Source: Chionis minor
Lineage: Eukaryota > Chordata > Aves > Charadriiformes > Chionididae
Assembly (NCBI GenBank): GCA_013398295.1
Contig: VZSF01001507.1
Span: 1-64,000, forward strand
Reading direction: 5' to 3'
DNA length: 64,000 bases
Positions 25,583-37,245 of the stretch are shown here, piece by piece (within the stretch, counting starts at the first letter, position 1; the number at the start of each line of letters is the position of its first letter). The translations under genes and the position numbers were made by a program. Below the pieces are notes generated by a model, which was not told the origin of the DNA, did no database searches, and was given only the letters and a program-made list of their open reading frames with translations.

Positions 25583-26646
25583 TGCAGCAACCGCTGTCTG
25601 AAGGTGTTTCCTCCCCCAAAATAACTCTGGAACCGGGATCACGGGCAGGCGCAAATCCCACCGCGTTTGCCGTTTTCTGCACGGATTAATTTTTAATGTT
25701 ATGTTTTTTCATTTTGCAACTTCTTTATACAGCACATTTTACTTGGGGGCCCCGGTGGGCTTGGGAGGGGGTGGGGGAGTGGGATGCTTTTACATCTTTT
25801 TGTTTGGGGGGTTTTTGTTTGGTTTTGGTTTTTTTTTTTCATTTTAGTCCACCGGGATGGTGAAACTAGGTCAGTGGGTTTCCACTTTCTGATTTCCCAG
25901 TGCTGTATTATGCACCTGCATTTGCATTTAGTGCGGAAAGGTAAACATTTAAAATGTATTTTAATTGAAAATAAAAGGAACCATCATTTTAATCACATTC
26001 ATTTCATACAGTGGGTGGTATTACGCTCAAATTTAAATTTCAAACAGAAAATACACTGAGTTTCTCACGGATGGCTTGGGGGGGGAAGGGTTGTTTCTTT
26101 CTTTCGTGGAAGTAACATTTTCGTTGTTAATAAGGGAGGATGCATTCCAGATCGCCTCCGAAGCCTGTTCCAGAGAACAGCAACCATGCTACATTATGTT
26201 CCTCCATTTTACATAAAGCTGTTCATGAATATATTTTTTTAATTAGAAATGCCTTTTGCAGAAAAATGACTTTATGGATAAAATAGTTAGCTGAAACCCA
26301 AATATTTCAATTCTGATATGCCATCACACTGTCTCAGAGGAGCTGCACTTCAGTTGCTTAATGTCCTTATTCTCATAGATGGAGTGGATCTCCCCTGCCA
26401 TATTTCATACTCTATGATGCATCAAGCCATGAAATTCCCATAACATATCCTCTCTCCTCCCTGAAACAGGGGCTGGTGGAGCAGCATGGGCGATATGTTC
26501 AGTCTGAACGAGTCTAGGAGGCGCTCCCTGTACAGCTCCCATGGAGCGCTTGTGCAGCATTCGCTGTCTGAATTGGTACTGGGCCAAAAAAACTCTGATT
26601 TCGGTGAAAATTCTTTCCTTCTTTATTTTTTGCCAAAAGTTTGAAA
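25583..26646. other. upstream flank of EFHC2, no gene seen
   Basis: The region right of the gap loses CpG density quickly. It contains G-rich runs at about 25745-25785, poly-T stretches near 25810-25840, and AT-rich DNA to about 26340. Bases 26553-26597 resemble 25583-25628 beside the gap (see findings). A perfect 7-bp inverted repeat, GCGCTCC (26521-26527) and GGAGCGC (26543-26549), lies just before that similarity. No coding sequence is recognised. Confidence 0.6.
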
Positions 26647-26890
26647 TGGGAAAAGGGGAAGGGAAGGGGATTGGGAAGGGAAGGGGATTGGGAAGGGATG
26701 GGAAGGGAAGGGAAGGGGAGGGGATTGGGAAGGGGAGGGGATTGGGAAGGGGATTGGGAAGGGGATTGGGAAGGAAAGGGGATTGGGAAGGGAAGGGAAG
26801 GGGATTGGGAAGGGAAGGCAAGGGAAGGGGATTGGGAAGTCAAGGAAAGGGGATTGGGAAGGCAAGGAAAGGCAAGGTGAAGGAAGGAAA
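26647..26890 (+). repeat. G-rich minisatellite (GGGGATTGGGAAGG-type)
   Basis: A variable tandem array in which the block GGGGATTGGG occurs ten times, separated by GGGAA or GGGAAGGGAA spacers. The plus strand is almost pure purine, with T only in the ATT triplets. The array decays at its right end into AAGG and GCAAGG variants. It contains dozens of runs of three or more G, so G-quadruplex formation is plausible. It lies about 1.2 kb upstream of the EFHC2 start codon. Long open frames on both strands (up to 138 codons) are produced by the repeat and are not genes. Confidence 0.95.
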
Positions 26891-29800
26891 GCTGTGCAGC
26901 TTCTGAAAGGGTCATTGCAGGGCATGCGACGCTGCCGTACTTCAGCAGTGAAGTTGTTCTTCAGCATCGCCTGTTATTCTTTGCACATTTGTGTGATCCC
27001 CCGATATCCTTTAAATATGTCTTTATGTACCTGACAAATGTTCCACGGGAGGCAGCTGGCATACTCATAAAGCATACCTTTCAGTTTTGGCAGCTGTCAT
27101 TAGAATGAGTGAGGATCTTCAGAAAGTGGATCCAAAGCATTTTATAACGTGCCTGTGCCAATGTGTCTCTCTAGCTGCGGCTTTGTGCAGAATCCCTATA
27201 GGCCCCTTGCAACTAGTGGCACAACTTCTCGTTTGGGACAGTAACCATTGTCCAAACACAGTAATGAAGAGGTAGTGTCTCTTTTTACTTCATTTTTCCC
27301 GCAGAATTGGTACCTCCTGTTTAGTTTTTGTGGCTCATTACATAGCAGGGCAGTTGAAATGTCTTAATACTCTTCTTATATCGATAATAAACTGTTGCTC
27401 CAAGGCTTCAGGCAGTATGCGCGGAGGCTGTATAGCTTCTTTGGGAAGGTTAGTGAAGTGCATGGCATCAGTAGAGAGTCCAATGCATTTCCCGCAGAAA
27501 ATCCAGTGAATCGTCCCTAACCTTCAGGTCAAATCCTTCTGCACATAATTACCTTCTGCCTCACTGAGTAAAGAAGCCACAGGGAACTGCAGAGAACAGA
27601 AGCATCTTCCTTGGACACCAAAAGCATGGTTGCAATGTGATGTTTTCTACTAGTCTTCAATCATTTTTTTCCTTTCAAAAGTGGAAAAAAAAGAAGTATA
27701 TTCTACTTTAGAACAGAATTGTTTCTTTCTACATTACCTTCTCTTTGGGTGCCATTCTCTCCAATGTTTATCTTTTTTGTTCCTTGCTTTATTCCCTCAA
27801 GAATATAGACCAAGTGAAAACAAATTAATGCCTTTTCTGGGAAAATTAAAAGTACTACAGGAAAACCATTTTTGATAAAAGCTTTTTGTTAAGTGAAGAT
27901 TGTTAATGACAATAAAGGCAAGCAGTTGGCTGTAGTAAATTAACTATATTCTGACAGTACTCTACGGATAATAGTGGTGAATGTACATAAGACTGCATTA
28001 GTTGTACAGTTCAAAGGAGGAAGAAAGCAGGAGGGAAGCTAAAGCTAGGGAAAACACGGAAAATACTGTTTTTGTGATAAAGACAGAGATTCTAATCTCT
28101 TTGTGTTGGGCTTGAGTTTTACTAGCAAACCTGAAATCAGTAAGGGTATTCAAATTGTGACCTTCTGAGCAACCTCAAACTTTCCAGAAAAGGCTTAATT
28201 TTAAAACAAATACTGGGTTTTACTCTGATCTGATGCTGTTGGATCCAGGCTCTTGTTGCTCCATTTGTCTTGAGTGGAAGACCAGATCTTCCACTTCCAA
28301 GTTGTGTCAGCTTAGAATGGGAAAGTTTGCAAAGAAGAGGAGACTGGGAAAGTTTGACTAAAATCAGCATAATTCAGTGTCGCTTCACTGTGAACACATG
28401 TCTCTGCTTCCATCATACATGTTACTTCATCGCCATTCTGGGACTGGTTTTACAGGCCATGTTAAGGCTGGGCTGTCCAAAATCAGATTGTTCACAGGCT
28501 GCCTAGGTTAAAGTGAGTTACAGCCCTGTGTGGATCATCACACAAGCACACTAAAGCTTGAACGTAAGTTGAACTCTGACATACGTTTAATTAGGTACCA
28601 GAAATTAAGAATGGAAACTTCTTACCTATTAATACCTTCTTCCTTAGGCCTGTCTTAGAAAAATATCAAACACTATAACAGTCATCTCAGAAATGACGTA
28701 GGGGGTAGGATCAGAGGAGTCAAATACACATGCACACACAGAGAGAGCTACAGCCCTACCTGTAGCTAGGTATCGTAGGGGGAAAAGGGGCAAATCCTGA
28801 CATGGCTGTTCAATACGGTGCAGTGTGGGTCAACTGATACCATCAACGAACGATCCTCAGAAATATCGATTCCTTATGTTCTGCCATGTCTTTTATTACC
28901 TCATTCGTTTTGTTCTCACCAGTCAATGAACATGTAGCATATCAAGACGCTTCTTCAGTGGCCAGAAAACAACGCTCAGACCATAAATTTTGGCTGCGGC
29001 TGTGGCGTGCTCCAGATAACCCATATGGGGAAAATCAGGCATTTTTGCAGCCGCAGGTCTGTGCTGGCCACGTAGCACACAGGTGCTTGGTGCATTATTG
29101 TTGCAGCTGCCCACTGCCCCAAGAACACGAGGTATTAAGCGTGCATTTCCACAGCTCATGTCCCCATAGCCTTCTTCTCCTGGCGATGCTGTGGAGGACA
29201 GGAGAACAGAAAAGCGGTTAGATCCAGCCTGTTCTCACTGGAAGGTTTCCTTAGCCGGAATGACCTTTCCATGGTTAATTGCTTCAATTCAGCGTGTCCT
29301 AATAAGGCATGTTTTCACATGAGTCACCTCGCTCAGATCTGCCATGCCCCTTGGGGAGGCGCTGGGCAGGGAGAAGGGTGGGAGCTGTGGTCCGTCTCCC
29401 CCCCCTGTCGGTGCTACCTCCCTGGCTGGAGGCCGTGCAAGGAGGCTGGTTTTCCTCCCCTTGTGTCCCCACCCCATCACGCCATCTCGCAAATTCGTCA
29501 GCCCCTGGAAACCTGATGGAAGAAGTTTGCCGTCTCACAGAACAAGCTCGGTGGACGTGTTTCACTTCGCCGGGCCTGTTTTAAAGCATTTTGAACTTCC
29601 TACTCGTCTGATACCCAGCTCTTTTACATAAGGTGTGAGCTTTCCAGGGATGTTTGCAATCAGCCTGACTTCCGTGTCATTGAAGTTGGGGAGAATATGA
29701 GGGGCTGCTTTCCTAGGTCCCCCACGCTTCTGAAAGTACACGAAAAAGAAATATTCTGGGCCTGGTAAATACCTTTGAGTTGCCCCCACTGCATATATTC

Positions 29801-32800
29801 AGTGAGATCTGCAGTACGGAGTAGCTGTTCGGTTCCTCTTCACCCTCCTTACGTGGGCTGATTTGAGATGCAGCCACGCTGGTAAAATGAACCTGACAGA
29901 AAAGCCTCTAATTTAATTCAGAAGCAGAATGCAGATTTTTTTTTTGCAGTTAAACCATAGACACGCGTCCGCAGCACGCAGTAGTTGCTGAGAAGAGTAG
30001 GAAAAACCCACGATAAGTAACGCACCTAACAAAGTGACAGGAGGAAAGTACGAATACGGCACTCGGCAGCAATGTAACCGTCCGTCAAAATGCAGTCCAG
30101 GCCTCTGAGTCATGTCGTCAGCGGCGCGAAGAGCGAAGTGTGAGTTCCTCCCTGCAGACAACATCTCTTTCAGAGTGAAGACGAATCACCTGGGAACGCG
30201 GAGCCCCCGTGGCAGGAGCAGCCATCCCCAGACGGCCCCGTGAGCACGAGGGAAATGCCGCTGTTGCCGCAGCTGCTGCATCCAGATGCCTGATGACAGT
30301 GCCAGATGCTGCAGAGCGGTGGGTCACGCTCATGGCCACAACGAAGAAAGGCCACAACCCTCCTGACCCTGACTGTACTTGGTTTCCCTTCCTTTACTCT
30401 TGGCCTTTTTGGGATGTCAACGGGACTGAATCCATCCGCGTCACGAACGTTTCCCGACTTTCCTCTTTTTGCTCTCACACTGCTGTGCTTAAAAAAACAA
30501 GGGGGTTGCCTCCGCAGAAGTGTCAATACACATCTTTCCTTCTTGCCACCCACGGTGCAACTTGCCTGTAGCCTGAATTGCCGTGCCCATTGTCAAAGCT
30601 CTCCCATCCAGCCAACGAGGCACCGTGAGACACTCAAAAACGCCAGCCCTGGCTCTGCTCAGCCAGACTTACCAGTCTGCTTCCTTCTGCCTCAGAAAAT
30701 TCTGTCGGCATTTCTCCAAGTCTTGCAAGTTGCCTTGAGGATACACCATTGGTTGAGGCTGCATGACTGATCAATTCCTCCCTCTCCTCCCATCCTCCAT
30801 TTTCCAGCTTAGTCTTTTCCGCTGATGGATAAAACAACAACAACAAACCCAACAATTTTTAAAATTCCCATGGCAATAAATAGATAGATAGATTACAGTC
30901 AATTACCAGAAACTGCTATTGATCAAGGCTGGTTTAGAAGTATACTTGCTTTCTGCAATCAAGCTTACAATACAATTTGCCCTGCATTCAGCATCTATTT
31001 CAATTAAAATTAGAGGGGAGGAAATGCCACTTATTTTAAATAAAAAGCTTTCAAGCTATTCTTGCAGGCTGCTTTGAGGATCTAGGACAGATCAAAGCTG
31101 CTTTGAGAACTCATCCATTCTGCTTCAAACATGATAGCGCATTGTCCATAGAAAAAAATAAAGCAGTGTAAGATATCAAAGCAGCAAGTACATTTTGGGT
31201 TTCCAAGCAATGGTCTCAAAGCTGGTGAAGTCTGCCAGAATAATAACAGAACGGGAGTGACAGTAATCCCCTCTGTCACAGAGACCAAGACGTTGGCAAT
31301 TGCAGGCACCGCACCAGGAATTATTTCTGAAATTAATCAAGCTCTGTCTTAATGATAGTGCGGTCATCTGTATGGATCAAAAGTCTTGGTCAATACCAGC
31401 TTCTCAAAACTCACTGAAATCAGTCAATTATGAACAAGTTAGGAATTGAGGTTTACCCCAAACCTAATCCCTTTGCTGATTAGGACTTTATTCTATCTTC
31501 CAGCCTAAAGGAATCCATGAGAAACATACCCTTTTCATCCTTTTTTTGTCATTGTCCTTTGAATAATGTGTCTCTTTTTCACCGCTCGATGCCGCTCCTT
31601 ACGTAATGGCAGATAGCAATCTCATCTCCTTTCAGCTTTTCGCCAAGTTTAGTGAACCAGACTTTTTGGCACTGCACTTGTGTGATTGTTCATCTTTCTT
31701 CTGAACACCCAGGTCTCCTTTTGTGTCTGCCTGTTCCAGTCTGAGTGCGTCTTCCTTGAATAAAGGTAACTATTCACAATAACCTAAAAGAAGTCTCACC
31801 AAAGTGCTGCACTCTTCCAGTCACTCTCATCTCTGCTGTCGCTCTGCTCTGTCTTCTCAGTATTTCTTCCTCCTGTCTTTCTGCTTTCTTGGGTTTGCAC
31901 TTCCTCCTACCATTTATTCCCACTTGTACTGCTTTTGGTTCTGCTTCTTTTCTTCACTGCTGCTTTTCTCATTGAAGGCCAAAATAAGTGAGAAAATTGT
32001 TAGGTCCCCCTTTCCAAACCTGTTGGTTGAACATCCTGAAGAATAAGTGGTCTGCGGGGAGTAGGATTTATGGGGCTGTTAGCTTGAATGGAGATGTCTG
32101 GTTCAGCCTGTCAAGTCTCTGAGCACAATTTCTTGCTGCAGAGCTCCACTGCTGCTCTTCCTCTCTCTAAATGTACTTTGAAGGGTGTCCTGGTATCAGT
32201 GTGTGAGGAATCTGAGTAAGACCTAATTGAGGGGATGGGAGAAGCAGACTTCACTATCTATCAGAGGTGGTTTCATGCCCTTAAAATGTATTTTTCAAGG
32301 CAAGCGATCCTGATGCTGCATGGCTAACATGTCTTCCATCTGTTGAAATTAAGAGCTGCTGTCCTGTTGGGATTTCATCTGTTTGTTTGGAGGTCACCTG
32401 TGTTAGAAGAGAAAGAAATGTCTTAACCTGAAGTTCAGCTGAACTTCTGATTAAACTAATTTATTTTTATGAAGGAGGTACCTATTCTTATTTGATACGG
32501 TTCTCCCTTAAAGATGGGGCATACTCCAGATCTTGTCAGTGAAAAGGATAAAAAAGGTTGAAATGACAGATGAAACCCTTCTGTCATACTAAGGCATGAA
32601 ATTAGCTGGTCGCTAGCACATTGCACACCACAGTGAGGCTGTATCTATTTTTGTGTGCTAAATACTGTAGCAGGGGTAGTTAACAAATAAATAAATGAAT
32701 TGAGGTTGAATCCTTAAAGGAATTTCAAGTGGAACAAAAACTAATGTGAAAGTTGAGACTTTAACAACCTCGACAGTGTCACTTTAAATTACACTTAATA

Positions 32801-34079
32801 AATACCATGGAGCTGAAGTGTTCTGTGGTTATGCATATATTTGTAACAAACGGTTGCACAAATGTTTGGCTCCCAACAATGAACTAAATGGTATGACATT
32901 TGCCTGGGAAAATTAATTACTTTAACATGTGTTGTATAAAATATGAGATAATCATGTAATGTATGTGTATACTGTAGAGTATTGCTGAGTGACTAAGTTA
33001 TTACCAAAGGAAATTTATGAGAAATAAACAAGAAATGCTCAGAGATGCTGTAAATGTCATGTTATGCTCAAGGGCCTTTTGCGGCTGAATAATTTTTATG
33101 TGGATGAGGAGGACAGGATCATGCAGTGAAAAGTCAAGATGGAATGAGTTAATCTTTGTATTGGCACGTAATTTTATTGGTATTTAATATAGCTATGATG
33201 TTTCTGTTTCAGACTGTAGGGTCAGTTCATAATGAAGAGGACAAGATCAAATCAGACTAAACTTAGCGATCCAGCGTGGTCTCAGCACCAAATTTTTAAC
33301 TATGTTCAACAAGAAAAGCCGCCGATTAAGGAAATGGGGAATAAAGCAGTCCTGATAGTCAAGTCGTGGTTGCTGGCTTGGGCAAAATCTTACAGCTTAA
33401 TTTATGTGAATTTTTTGGAAGGATGAAGTAATCTCCTTTAGAGGTCTTGCCTATGAAGAGGCGCTTCTCTGTGCAACTGTCACGTCTCACAAGCAGGGAA
33501 GGTTCAGCGACTGCCAGAGTTCTGCCCTCCCCTCCTGTTAGGATGCTCCACAGAGTCTCTGTGAGACTGCATACATGAGGAAGAAATGGAAAGCAGTGAA
33601 CTGGAGAAATATGAACTGGCGAGGGAAAAGCAGATACGTACATTTCTTATCAGACAAGAAGTGTAGAGCACAATGGACCTGATCTCTAAATAGTAGCAGG
33701 AAATAATGCAGTAAAAAATCATGTATGTTACACTCATCTCCTTTCCCCTAACTAAGAAGCTCAGATAGGTGAGGCTCTTTGGTGAGCAGTGAGCAGAATA
33801 ATTTAAAAAAAAAAAACAAACAGGGTTGATTGGTTTGGGGGACAGGGGGTCTTTAACTACTCCAATAGTTATGAAGAACGTGCTAAACTAGGGCACAGCC
33901 TGCTCAGCGAGTGTGTCACCGCTGTTTTGTCATGCAGCAGTACAGAAAGCAGCTTTCCAGGTGGTGATCCCGGAGTCAGTTCCTGCCATGGGTGAGGAAC
34001 CGCAGAGGAGTGTGAAGCTGGAGGACAATGTTGGTGAGAGAATTATAGGATTTATAAGCCTCAGAGAATGAAGGAAGGA
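26891..34079. other. intergenic, no gene recognised
   Basis: About 7 kb without a recognisable exon or RNA gene on either strand. It holds a locally CpG-enriched patch at about 30020-30310 (described separately), a short AGAT repeat near 30882, and otherwise mixed sequence. Open frames near 28886-29221, 29299-29631 and 30170-30770 have no domain or motif that I recognise. Confidence 0.6.
30020..30310. other. intergenic CpG-enriched patch
   Basis: CpG dinucleotides are clearly more frequent here than in the flanks, for example GTCGTCAGCGGCGCGAAGAG at 30115-30134, ACGCGGAGCCCCCGTG at 30197, and GCCGCTGTTGCCGCAG at 30257. It is smaller and weaker than the EFHC2 island. No associated exon is recognised. 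It may be an orphan CpG island, an enhancer, or a GC-rich relic. Confidence 0.4.
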
Positions 34080-34835
34080 TAACATAAACCTGAAGGCAAA
34101 GGACTTGAAGGCAGCAGACTTTAATGAACACAGAGGATATTAGCAGCTAAATTCCTCTGGGAATCAAATCTGTGGAAGAAAAGAGCTCCAGAAAGAGTCG
34201 ATGGTTCATTAAAACAAAAAATAAATAAACGAAAGACAGTAGGAGCAGAATCACAAAATATCCGAGTGTGTGGAAAGGATAGAAAATGCAGTAAGAGATA
34301 ATCTGTGAAATCACAAGCTCTTCAATGATCTCAAGTGCAAGAAGAGAGTGTACAGAACATAGAAACTAGGTCAAATATCTAAAAAAGAATGTTAAAAAAA
34401 ACCTCAGCATGATCATACAGAGACAAAATCAGAAAGTCTAAGCCACAAAATAAAATACTTCTATTCTTTGCTTAAACTAATAAGGCATTTTAAGGGCATT
34501 TTTGATAATAATAACAAGGGAAACCAAGGGAAGAATTACTCTATGGGTAGGAAAATTGGCAGATGATGCTGAAAGGCTCAGAGAGCTTAGTGCCCTTTTT
34601 GAAGAAGACTAGAAGAGAACAAACATAGCGCTTCTGTTAAAAACAGGGAACTGTGGAGCCAAGGAATTAAAAATAATCACCATCGCCGTAACATCTGAGA
34701 AAAGAATAAAACAAATAATCAGGTGATTTATAATTCCATGAAATTTAAGCATGAGATGCAGCTTGATATGATTTGCCTTTTTCCAAATCCACCAAATTTC
34801 CTTTTATGACAAGCAAACAGGCACTGTAGGTACAA
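34080..34835 (+). mobile_element. ancient CR1/L3-like LINE, ORF2 fragment
   Basis: The segment resembles the ORF2 of old CR1/L3-family LINEs, with blocks in the right order. These are GTGCAAGAAGAGAGTGTACA and ACAAAATCAGAAAGTCTAAG from the region before the reverse transcriptase, GGGAACTGTGGAGCCAAGGA near the start of the reverse transcriptase domain, and AATTTCCTTTTATGACAAGC, a conserved box (SFYD). It has many stops and indels, so it is a fossil. The family assignment comes from remembered consensus text, not an alignment. Confidence 0.5.
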
Positions 34836-34868
34836 GAGAAACAATATGGGCCACACGAAAGGTTTTTT

Positions 34869-34911
34869 TGTGTGTGTGTGTGTGTGTGAGTGTGAGTGTG
34901 AGCGTGTGTGC
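34869..34911. repeat. (TG)n microsatellite, interrupted
   Basis: About ten uninterrupted TG units are followed by a GAGTGTGAGTGTGAGCG variant tract and more TG, directly after a poly-T stretch. It is a simple sequence repeat and likely polymorphic. Confidence 0.9.
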
Positions 34912-35231
34912 TGGGGGGGTCAGGAGAACCTGGCCAGGCCTACCACAAATAGGCTAGAAAGGGGCTTTCAAACAGAGGCAAAACGTGAGGAACCCCTCTG
35001 GTTCCTTCTACCAGCGCGTATGCAGCTGCCGAGGCTGAAGACTGCGGTCTGTAATAGCTGTAAAATGCAGGGAGCAGCCGGGCTGAAAGGAGCTGGGAGA
35101 GAGAGACGTGAGTGGTGGGTGGGCTCTTGCAGCGCTTGGGACCCTGAGACCAATTGTGGCCCTTTTAAAAAAGAGGATGATCTGCAAGGAGCGGGGGACG
35201 GAGGGGGCGCTTGGAGGCTGGTGGGACCATT

Positions 35232-35410
35232 TCAGAATCACAGGATCACAGAATGTTAGGGGTTGGAAGGGACCTCTAGAGATCATCTGGTCCAACCCCA
35301 CTGCCAGAGCAGGTCCACCTACAGCAGGCTGCACAGGATGGCATCCAGTCAGGTTTTGAATGTCTCCAGAGTCGGAGACTCCACAACTTCCTGCGTAGCT
35401 TTGAACATCC
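35232..35410 (-). mobile_element. CR1 LINE fragment, 3' end
   Basis: It starts TCAGAATCACAGGATCACAG (reverse tail), followed by GGGGTTGGAAGGGACCTCTA, GATCATCTGGTCCAACCCCA, GTCAGGTTTTGAATGTCTCC and GGAGACTCCACAAC. This is a typical avian CR1 3' end in minus orientation, belonging to a different subfamily from the copy at 6841-7022. Open frames overlapping it (including one of 169 codons on the minus strand) are repeat by-products. Confidence 0.92.
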
Positions 35411-36894
35411 TCTGCTTCTGAGCTGAATGGGAGGAAAAGGAGGAGACGCAAAAAGCCTTGCAGGCAAGAGGGAGCCAGCCTTCCCAGTGCTGACAGCATC
35501 TTGCTGTGCTTCTGCATCCTGGATGCTTGGGCCGATGCCTTAAGGAGAGCACCAAATGCGGGGAAAGATGCTGCATGTAAGAAAGCTCCATCATCAAAAT
35601 ATATCTCTGGAGCTGTGATTCTTTATCTGTGTTTAATGGCCTTAGTGGATAAGACAAGACAAAAAGTAATCCAGTTACAACAGAAAAATGCTCTAGTGGT
35701 GAGGATGGCAAAGAAGAGTGTTGTGTCCCTGCTGAGCAGAGCGTCCTCATCTTCCAGTGCTTGTAACAACAGGTTAGGCAAATTTCTGCTAGGTGTAGCT
35801 TAGGTACAGCTGATCCACCCCAGGGTCAGTGGGATATTGTAAATGAGTTTGTGTGGTCTCTTTCAGCACTGTTTTTCACCCAGGACATGCTGAAGTGTAC
35901 CTGCAGCAATGGCCCGGCAGGAACCCCACTGGAAAGGTGAGGGAATGGGTGGCTTTTCACTCAGGGCAATTGGCTCATCATTCCCTCTGAGCTGCACGTT
36001 CAGGCTTGTCCCTGTGGTTTCTTTTCCTTCTGCGCAGCTAGCAACTGTATACTTGCTCGGAAGCGGCTGAGGAGATCACGAGACCCATCCAGCGGGTGGG
36101 ATATTTTGTCTCCAGGGCCAGCCGTGCCAGATGCCTTAGGGAGAAATGCAGAAGCCCTGTGAGTGGGTAACCAGTGAATAAACTCCTTGTGGGTGGAAGA
36201 AGGGCAAATATGAGAATCCAGCTTCAACATTAAGAAGTTAAGTTGTAATCTGAAGCACAGCTACCCAAACCCTGGTACTGCTAGTGTTTTAATCCTTGCT
36301 AGCGTAACTGTTGGTAATCTCGTCAGTTGTGGAGTGGATGACATTTTTTTAATCCTGTGAGGCTCTCAAGGCAATGAAGATTCATCCCCTCACTGAGTAG
36401 AGCAGCCTTCCTCTCTCATCCTCTGCCTCTCAGTGTCACTGGTGGGTTTTGATGAAAACTATATCATCTATGAAAAAGTTGGGACGAGTGCCAGGTCTAC
36501 CTGCGCTTGACTTCCTTAGCTTGTATACTTCTGGAATGCTCCCTATGTAAATCAAACAGCTTCCTCAACCCGAATTTGTTTTTTCCCAACTTCCCTAATG
36601 ATTTTCATTAACCGTGCCTTACATTTCTCTGTGTCTTGGTAGAGAAATAGCTAACTATTAACCTCTGTTTTAATGGAGAAAAACAGGTTATTCTGAGGAA
36701 TGGTGGAGAACAGTAATCTGTGAGATGCTTGAAACACCTCCTAGGAGAGAGCTGAAAGCTCACTCTTGTCTGCAGAGGGGTGTTAGGGAGAGTAAGCTCC
36801 TTAAGCTAAATCAGCTCTTCTGAGTAGGTCCCTGTAGGGCATTAGGCTGACCAGAACCAAATGCATTGTTCAAGGTAAATAACTAAACCTTAAT
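35411..36894. other. intergenic, no gene recognised
   Basis: Nothing coding is recognised between the CR1 copy and the older LINE relic at 36895. The sequence is mixed, with no tandem repeat or RNA gene that I can support. Confidence 0.5.
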
Positions 36895-37245
36895 GGCACT
36901 GTAATGTCGTAATGTTGGGTATATTTTCCATCCTGTTCCTTATGTACCCCAGCATCTTGCTTGTGATTTGACTACTGGTTTACACTGAGCTTCCAGGTAA
37001 ATGTCCCTGTCTTTCCCTGACTTTGTGACTGCAATTTAGGATCAAGCACTGTGTAGAGTGCTTCAGGCCACTCCATCCACTGGACATGATTTTGCGTTAA
37101 TGAACACCAACAACTTTATCATCCCACTGCCCACATGCTGGACAAAACTTTGGGGAATTCTGTTCTCTCCATTGGCTCAGCTTAACCTAAATAACTTTGT
37201 GTCACCTTCAATATTGTTCCCCCACCTCTTTTATAGATCACAAAG
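36895..37245 (-). mobile_element. ancient CR1/L3-like LINE fragment
   Basis: The text TTCCTTATGTACCCCAGCAT, CTTGCTTGTGATTTGACTAC, TTTACACTGAGCTTCC and later TAACTTTGTGTCACCTTC follows the order of the reverse-complemented region that codes the end of ORF2 in old CR1/L3 LINEs (for example CTTTTTTGACTGC, ACATTGAGCTGA, AATTTTGTATCATCTGC). It is heavily diverged and identified by block order only. Confidence 0.45.

Noticed and set aside
24957..25682. GC-rich open frames of 64-146 codons around EFHC2 exon 1, some running through the N gap
   Set aside because: They are long only because stop codons are rare in the CpG island, and some are translated through N. The real coding part is just the 42 bases of exon 1.
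26405..27034. Several overlapping open frames of 79-138 codons on both strands
   Set aside because: They are produced by the GGGGATTGGG minisatellite, giving Pro/Ser/Phe or Gly/Lys/Glu periodic peptides. No start context, splice sites or homology supports a gene.
35008..35750. 169- and 133-codon minus-strand open frames
   Set aside because: They overlap a CR1 3' end and flanking sequence and have no recognised protein similarity.
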